Assembly (NCBI GenBank): GCA_005765155.1
Contig: VCCP01000005.1
Location: 620,001-684,000 of the forward strand
DNA from: Zelopaecilomyces penicillatus
Lineage: Eukaryota > Ascomycota > Sordariomycetes > Hypocreales > Pseudodiploosporaceae
Direction: 5' to 3'
DNA: 64,000 nt
A program made the translations under genes and the position numbers. This document shows positions 59,076-64,000 of the stretch, piece after piece (within the stretch, counting starts at the first letter, position 1; the number at the start of each line of letters is the position of its first letter). The notes beneath the pieces are model-generated. The model was not told the origin of the DNA and did not search any database. It saw only the letters and a list, made by a program, of their open reading frames with translations.

Positions 59076-60800
59076 ATGTCAAAATTCTTCCCATTTGTAC
59101 CTCAAAGCATGAGTCTTAGCCTGTGGAAGCGAATGCATGAGTCATTTGACAGTCCAGAACTCAGCCTGCACGCATGTGTCCGTGACAACAACATTCCAAA
59201 GCTACGACACTTGATCTCCACGAGCTCCGCAAGAGAGCTCGAGTACTATGACTTTAGCTCTGGCACTCCTCTTCAAGTTGCCGTATTGTGCGACAACCCA
59301 GTCGCGGTGAGACTCCTTCTGGATGCAGGCGCTGAACCTCTGGCCGAGAACGCAAACATCGAACCCCCCAGGTCGGCACTGAGGATGGCGATAGAAACTG
59401 GAAACCACCATATCCTTCGGTACTTGTGGCATCACTTATCGCCAGGAAGGGATGCTGTTGCGCGGAATCCCTATCCGTATTTTCTGGGCGAAGCGGCTGC
59501 GAATGGCCAGGCTTCCATTGTCGAGGACCTGTTGGATTTATGCGATTGTTGGTCCGATGCTGCCTTGCAGACTGCCCTACAAAGAGCAGCGGCGAACTGG
59601 GAGATTCACGTCATCAATGTCCTTCTAAGCCGACTTGACTTTTCACAAGATGCGATTATGAGCGCTCTTGACAGTGCCATCAGGTTCAAGTCCAACTTCT
59701 GGGGAGAAGAAGAGTACCACGGTGTTGACTATCTACACCAACAGCAACTCATCAACCGGCTGATTGATGCTGGTGCTGATCCCAACGATAAGCCCAATGG
59801 ACATAATCTTGTAATCCAGGCCGCAACATTTATAGACTTGGCGGGAGCCCTTAAGACGCTTCTCGAGAGGGGCGCAGACGCGAATTCAATAGGCGACGAC
59901 GGGGAAGCTGCTCTTCATCACCTCGGTTTTCCAGTCCCATTTAAAAAGGGTAGAGATTCACGCATCCATGAAACAGGTATTGGTCTTTTACTAGATCACG
60001 GCGCGTCCGTAACACAACCGGATCAAGCTGGCGACACACCTCTTCACTACGCTGCGTTTGGCTCCAACGTACGCACCATCGCTCTCTACTGTCAACATGC
60101 CATCTCCATGGCAATAGCGAATAGCAGCGGAGAGACGCTCATACACTGGGCTGCCGCCGGTGGTAAAGTCGATATACTACGCCATCTCTTAGGTTGCGGT
60201 ATGGACGTCAATAGCACAAACACAAACGGCTGGACGCCATTGATGTGTGCGCTCACTCCATCCACAGCACGGGCAAAATCAGTCTATCAGTCAGTACAGT
60301 CTGCATACCTTCTCCTTGCTCACGGCGCCGACCCTCTCGTACGCACAGTCGAGGGCTGGACGGTCTTGCACTGCTTATCAATTCATTTAGACAATGACCC
60401 CATTGGCGACACAGCCCAGCTTGCAAAACACCTACTAACAAGAGGCGCTCTCATCGAAGCCCGGGCTTCGATGCTCGTCCCACGCCTATCAAGAAACGGT
60501 CCGTGGCCTTTCTATAACAACACAGGGCTTTGGGGATATCGCATACATGAAGTCATGAAGCTTGCTGCTACAACCCCGTCCATGGTTATCCACAATCGAA
60601 CACCGCTTCACTGGGCAGCATATCATGGCGCCGTTGGAGTGGCGAGTGCTCTCATGGCCTATGGCGCCGATGCTTCCGCAGAAGATGAATGTGGATATAC
60701 ACCAATTTGCCTGGCAGTTTCTTCGCCGCTGCTTGAGAGGAAACCAGATGTAAGTGAAGAAGTGCTGCAAGTGCTACTTCGTAATGGAGATGGTCATTAG
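59076..60800 (+). CDS. Ankyrin-repeat protein
   Basis: Intronless, 574 residues from the ATG at 59076. Ankyrin repeats cover most of the length: 'GTPLQVAVLCDNPVAVRLLL' (~63), 'SALRMAIETGNHHILRYLWH', 'NLVIQAATFIDLAGALKTLL', 'GDTPLHYAAFGSNVRTIALY', 'GETLIHWAAAGGKVDILRHL', 'GWTPLMCALTP', 'GWTVLHCLSIHL', and the C-terminal 'RTPLHWAAYHGAVGVASALM' with 'YGADASAEDECGYTPICLAV'. No catalytic, membrane or nucleotide-binding domain is seen. The N-terminus 'SLSLWKRMHESFDSPELSLH' is not an obvious F-box. Ankyrin proteins bind partner proteins; no partner can be inferred. Such genes are numerous and variable in fungal accessory regions. Confidence 0.9.
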   Translation: MSKFFPFVPQSMSLSLWKRMHESFDSPELSLHACVRDNNIPKLRHLISTSSARELEYYDFSSGTPLQVAVLCDNPVAVRLLLDAGAEPLAENANIEPPRSALRMAIETGNHHILRYLWHHLSPGRDAVARNPYPYFLGEAAANGQASIVEDLLDLCDCWSDAALQTALQRAAANWEIHVINVLLSRLDFSQDAIMSALDSAIRFKSNFWGEEEYHGVDYLHQQQLINRLIDAGADPNDKPNGHNLVIQAATFIDLAGALKTLLERGADANSIGDDGEAALHHLGFPVPFKKGRDSRIHETGIGLLLDHGASVTQPDQAGDTPLHYAAFGSNVRTIALYCQHAISMAIANSSGETLIHWAAAGGKVDILRHLLGCGMDVNSTNTNGWTPLMCALTPSTARAKSVYQSVQSAYLLLAHGADPLVRTVEGWTVLHCLSIHLDNDPIGDTAQLAKHLLTRGALIEARASMLVPRLSRNGPWPFYNNTGLWGYRIHEVMKLAATTPSMVIHNRTPLHWAAYHGAVGVASALMAYGADASAEDECGYTPICLAVSSPLLERKPDVSEEVLQVLLRNGDGH

Positions 60801-61217
60801 GAAGCCAACGATGTAGTGAAAAGGTACAGTTAAGATAATCAGCGTAGGTTGCTTTGTCAGAGTTAAAGGTTGAGTTGTCAAGGGTAAAGTCATACTGGTA
60901 TCTTCCAATATTGATGCCTTTTCGTTCGATAGATTGTGCTACCCTTAAGAAACAGTTGTTCACAGGGGGTTACGTCCAATAGCCATGTATTGTGAGCAAG
61001 TAAATATTGGTAAGGTTTGAACATGAACATGGGACAGCCATCTCCAAAGCGGTGTTTGCAAATCTCCACCAGCGTCACTTCTGATTCCAGCTGTATCAGC
61101 CATGCTACCAAGCACGTATATATCTTTTTTAATTGAGATGATTAATGGTCAGCATTCAAGGGTGGTCATAATCCCAGAACTCAAGATATCGTATAGACTA
61201 CAATTGTAAAGCCTTCT
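60801..61217. other. Convergent spacer
   Basis: 417 bp between convergent ankyrin and F-box genes; no gene seen. Confidence 0.6.
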
Positions 61218-62339
61218 CTATTCATCTACACTGGCCTCCTTGGACGACTCCTTCTCCCATTCCTCCATTAGCTTTTGTGCGCCGTAGCAGTCCTCAATAT
61301 GCTTCACAAACCCATCCCGAGAATATAACCGGGTTTTAATCGCATCTAAAGGCCGCTCTGGAGGAATACCAGCTGGAACCAGTGCTGATAAAACGGCAGC
61401 CGGCAAAATCTTCTTCTTGTGATGCTCATTTATCAGATGACATCCTCGACAGATGCGACCCAGATCTGGCCCGTAGCTTGCCAGGTATGGAATACGCATT
61501 GATCCCACTCCTGGATCAGAATCACTCACAGAAGGCCCCGTCAAGGGCATTCTGGATAAGTCCTGTCCAGGTAGTTCCAGGGATACCTCACGAATGCCCT
61601 GAATCACAGGAGGCTCGCTCACCCGGCGTATTTTCCCGGTATCGCCAACATAATTCAGCCTGACTACCTTTTCCACCGATCCATATACCTTGATAGCCAA
61701 TTCCTTTGCCTGCTTCGTACTGACAAACCATTCCCCTTTTATGTCGCGTTGCTTTCCTTTGGGCGTTCTGACTGAATAGCGGTTTGGGATAGCATAGATG
61801 CCGTTAATTTCATCGACTTCCTCGTCTGTTAGACGAAAACACCTTTGCGCAAATGACTGCTGCATCATCCAGTAGGCACTGTTTGCAAATAGACACTCAA
61901 AACATATCCTCTCACAGCTTGGCAAAAAGAAAAACCCCCCAAACGCATAACAAGACACACACCGGTCCGCCTGCAACGTCTGCAACACCAACCCTCCCGA
62001 AAACACACCCAATATCCGCGTCTCACTCAACGCCCTCAGCAAAGTCGGCGCATGCTTCATCGTAAGATGGTACGCGGGAAACCCTTCAATCGTTTCTTTT
62101 CCTTTCAACGAAGTACGCGAGAACCTAGACAGAGATTGAAAATCTAGGAGATCCAGAATAAGGAACAGAATCTCTGTAGAGAGCGGATCGAGGCGGCCGA
62201 GTGATGAATTGGGGGTTTTGCTGTGGATGGTTGAGGGGGTAACTGGGACGAGGTCACGGATCATTCCGTCGAGGCCTTGTTCCTTTTTACATGTGAGTCT
62301 GGAGATGAGCTCATCGGAGATTGGGGTTTTGGGCGGCAT
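61218..62339 (-). CDS. F-box protein with Cys/His pairs
   Basis: Intronless, 373 residues starting 'MPPKTPISDELISRL' at 62339. An F-box spans ~48-92 ('LGRLDPLSTEILFLILDLLD' then 'SLSRFSRTS'), which would bind Skp1 in an SCF ubiquitin ligase. C-terminal to it are cysteines C127/C130, C142, C146 and C149 ('RCVSCY', 'SCERICFECL'), plus C297/C300 with His301 and His306 ('GRICRGCHLINEHH'), which together could bind zinc; this arrangement occurs in a class of fungal F-box proteins. The substrate is unknown. The frame continues upstream to an ATG at 62498, which would add 53 residues; I prefer 62339 because the F-box spacing from it is usual and the upstream part lacks features. Confidence 0.85.
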   Translation of the reverse strand: MPPKTPISDELISRLTCKKEQGLDGMIRDLVPVTPSTIHSKTPNSSLGRLDPLSTEILFLILDLLDFQSLSRFSRTSLKGKETIEGFPAYHLTMKHAPTLLRALSETRILGVFSGGLVLQTLQADRCVSCYAFGGFFFLPSCERICFECLFANSAYWMMQQSFAQRCFRLTDEEVDEINGIYAIPNRYSVRTPKGKQRDIKGEWFVSTKQAKELAIKVYGSVEKVVRLNYVGDTGKIRRVSEPPVIQGIREVSLELPGQDLSRMPLTGPSVSDSDPGVGSMRIPYLASYGPDLGRICRGCHLINEHHKKKILPAAVLSALVPAGIPPERPLDAIKTRLYSRDGFVKHIEDCYGAQKLMEEWEKESSKEASVDE

Positions 62340-63249
62340 CTTTTTTTTTTGTGAGAGGTGATAGATTTGGTAGTTTGTCGGTATCAGGTTGGGTCTTGTA
62401 GGGTTAATGAGGGCGAGTTCCAGGGTTTGTATTGTGATGGCTTGTTCAAGATCACAATTAGTATAACCCACAACCACTGAGTTCAAATCCGCGACCATGA
62501 GAGAGAGAATTGCACGGTTTTCTTTAAAATAAAAATAAAATCCATTCTAGGCAGCAACCTCTAAAAGGTCAAAGGCATGCAAGGCGTTCACAAACTTGAG
62601 AATGCGAACGCCAAGCCGACACACTTAAGGCGGGAGGGGGACTGGCCAACAAATAAATGCCCGTGAAGCCGTTGGTCAGAATCGTAGGAAGCAGATCTAG
62701 GGCCAAGAGTAAAAGAGCAAAGGCAGGCAGGCACTTGATGGAACAGGCAATATGTCAGGCAGATAGTTGAATACCAGATTCCCCAATATCTCGCTGGTTT
62801 ACAATAGAGAAAGGCATTAGTTGTAGCCAATGCAACTCATATCTAGAAAAGCAAACTTCAAAACCCTACGATTGGTCGTCAAAAACTCCAATCCCCATGA
62901 CATGAATTCGCAACGCAATACACAAGTCCAGCTCTCATCGCATCTCCTCTCATCCTATGTCGCAGATTTTATCCGCCAAAGCAGCCTGGATTTAAACCTC
63001 AAAAACCCCAAAAACAAAAGCAAGCTAGTCAGCCATCCATCCCGCACATGCGCCAGTAACCAATGTGTTGTTTATGTGACGTTGTGGGAGCCTCAAGCTC
63101 CCCGAAATCAAATCCTAAGCCCAAAAAGAAAGAATTAAAAAAAAAAAGATTCCACCATGTCGCGATGTGTATGCCATTTCGTTTCTCTTCTCCTAATCAT
63201 AACTGAGATTAGAGATATCTCCTCTCTCGGTAGACCTCTCTAGGAAGTC
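62340..63249. other. Intergenic region
   Basis: 910 bp between two minus-strand genes; no gene is supported. Confidence 0.55.
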
Positions 63250-64000
63250 CTAACTCTCCATGTCGTCTTGTTGCACCTTTGTTGCCACAGCATCCCACCA
63301 TGTACTGTGTGCCGCTCTATCAACTGAGCCAACCTTGTCGAGAAGGTCTGAAATATGCCTCACCTTGTCAACGAACTCTGACAAGCCCAAGCGTGCCAGT
63401 TTCTCACCAGCTGTGTTGGCTGCCTTGACTTTTTCGCTGGCCGAACCTGAGGCTAGACGGGCAAGGATATTGCCGCGAAGGCGTGTAAGTAGCAATCGCA
63501 ACACTGGCTCTCGGGGCTCTGTTGAGTGTAGCGACATATCCTGGCTGGCAGTCAAGACCTTGGTCACGAGCGCCCGCAGATGACTCTTGGTTGCTGCAGG
63601 CATGGAACGGCCAGCTTCCAAGGCTGCCATGGTGCCACCCACAGTAGTTTCTATTGAACTGTGGTTCGCTTCGAGAACAGTCATGATACGAGTTGCTTCC
63701 ATCTTCCAGGATGATCGGACATCTCGTTTGAGTAGATTCTTGCATTGCAACAGCACAGCACCGACAGTAATAATTCGTTGAACCATGGTTGACACTTGAT
63801 TGATGCGGCCTCGATCTAGATACAGCATCTCGGGAATTTGATCTCGGCCAATAGGTGTTGGCTGCGTGAAAACATCCACGAGCATTTGTGCATAAAATCT
63901 GTTTGCAGTAGGCCGTGATTTGGGATGATTGATGCCCTCGACATCTCGTTTCTGAACTTCAGCCATGACCTTGGAAGTGGCCGAGCGCCAGGCTGCTTCA
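63250..64000 (-). CDS. SOK1: Tcp11/SOK1 family protein, C-terminal part
   Basis: The 3' end of a minus-strand gene that runs off the right edge. 249 residues to the stop are visible, and the frame stays open to 63999. Identifying blocks are 'LYLDRGRINQVSTMVQRI', 'LLQCKNLLKRDVRSSWKMEA' and 'LARLGLSEFVDKVRHISDLL', characteristic of the Tcp11 domain C-terminus. Yeast Sok1 is a suppressor of cAMP-dependent kinase loss; the family is linked to PKA signalling. The ATG at 63966 is internal, since coding-like sequence ('EAAWRSATSKV') continues upstream of it. Start and N-terminal exons lie outside the window. Confidence 0.85.
   Translation of the reverse strand, partial: EAAWRSATSKVMAEVQKRDVEGINHPKSRPTANRFYAQMLVDVFTQPTPIGRDQIPEMLYLDRGRINQVSTMVQRIITVGAVLLQCKNLLKRDVRSSWKMEATRIMTVLEANHSSIETTVGGTMAALEAGRSMPAATKSHLRALVTKVLTASQDMSLHSTEPREPVLRLLLTRLRGNILARLASGSASEKVKAANTAGEKLARLGLSEFVDKVRHISDLLDKVGSVDRAAHSTWWDAVATKVQQDDMES

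Noticed and set aside
62400..62505. B-box-like sequence (GTTCAAATCC) suggesting a tRNA
   Set aside because: The flanking bases do not form a T-stem and no A-box or acceptor stem fits.

Overview
This is a gene-dense stretch of a nuclear chromosome from a filamentous ascomycete, most likely a Sordariomycete (possibly Hypocreales; the order is inferred from gene content, not proven). The evidence is short introns (59 to 167 bp, apart from one putative 599-bp leader intron) with GTAAGT/GTATGT-type donors and CAG/TAG acceptors, pyrimidine-rich leaders, and fungal protein families throughout. No tRNA, rRNA, CRISPR array or intact transposon was seen. I rebuilt exon structures by hand from reading-frame continuity across splice signals.

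The left part (1-31 kb) is mostly conserved housekeeping and transport: a PMD1/MDS3-type kelch regulator, a FAT1-type very-long-chain acyl-CoA synthetase, the PIG-S/Gpi17 subunit of GPI transamidase, an alpha/beta hydrolase, a UapA-like purine permease (NCS2), a PHO-4/Pho89-type phosphate permease, a flavin-containing monooxygenase, the Trm6 subunit of tRNA m1A58 methyltransferase, the ARPC3 subunit of Arp2/3, and an unrecognised nuclear-looking protein. A 3.9 kb gene-poor gap follows.

The middle (35-48 kb) holds a secreted type B carboxylesterase, an M1 aminopeptidase (APE2) with a separate upstream exon that reads as a mitochondrial presequence, an old yellow enzyme behind a 3.5 kb AT-rich intergenic region, and a SET-MYND lysine methyltransferase-like protein.

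The right part (48-64 kb) is more accessory. A 767-residue protein joins a helical N-terminus, resembling those of fungal STAND proteins, to two Tudor/agenet-like modules. It is followed on the opposite strand by the wreck of a secondary-metabolite locus: polyketide synthase relics (KS piece, then most of a KR domain, in the correct order), an acyltransferase with three frameshifts, and an apparently intact NAD-binding (male-sterility type) reductase. Beyond these lie an ankyrin-repeat protein, an F-box protein with Cys/His pairs, and the 3' end of a Tcp11/SOK1 gene that runs off the window.

The most interesting observations are the decayed PKS locus with one surviving enzyme, the STAND-like plus Tudor-like protein beside it, the predicted dual-targeted aminopeptidase, and a TGCCCCGG direct repeat with exact 10-bp spacing in the promoter region of the old yellow enzyme gene.
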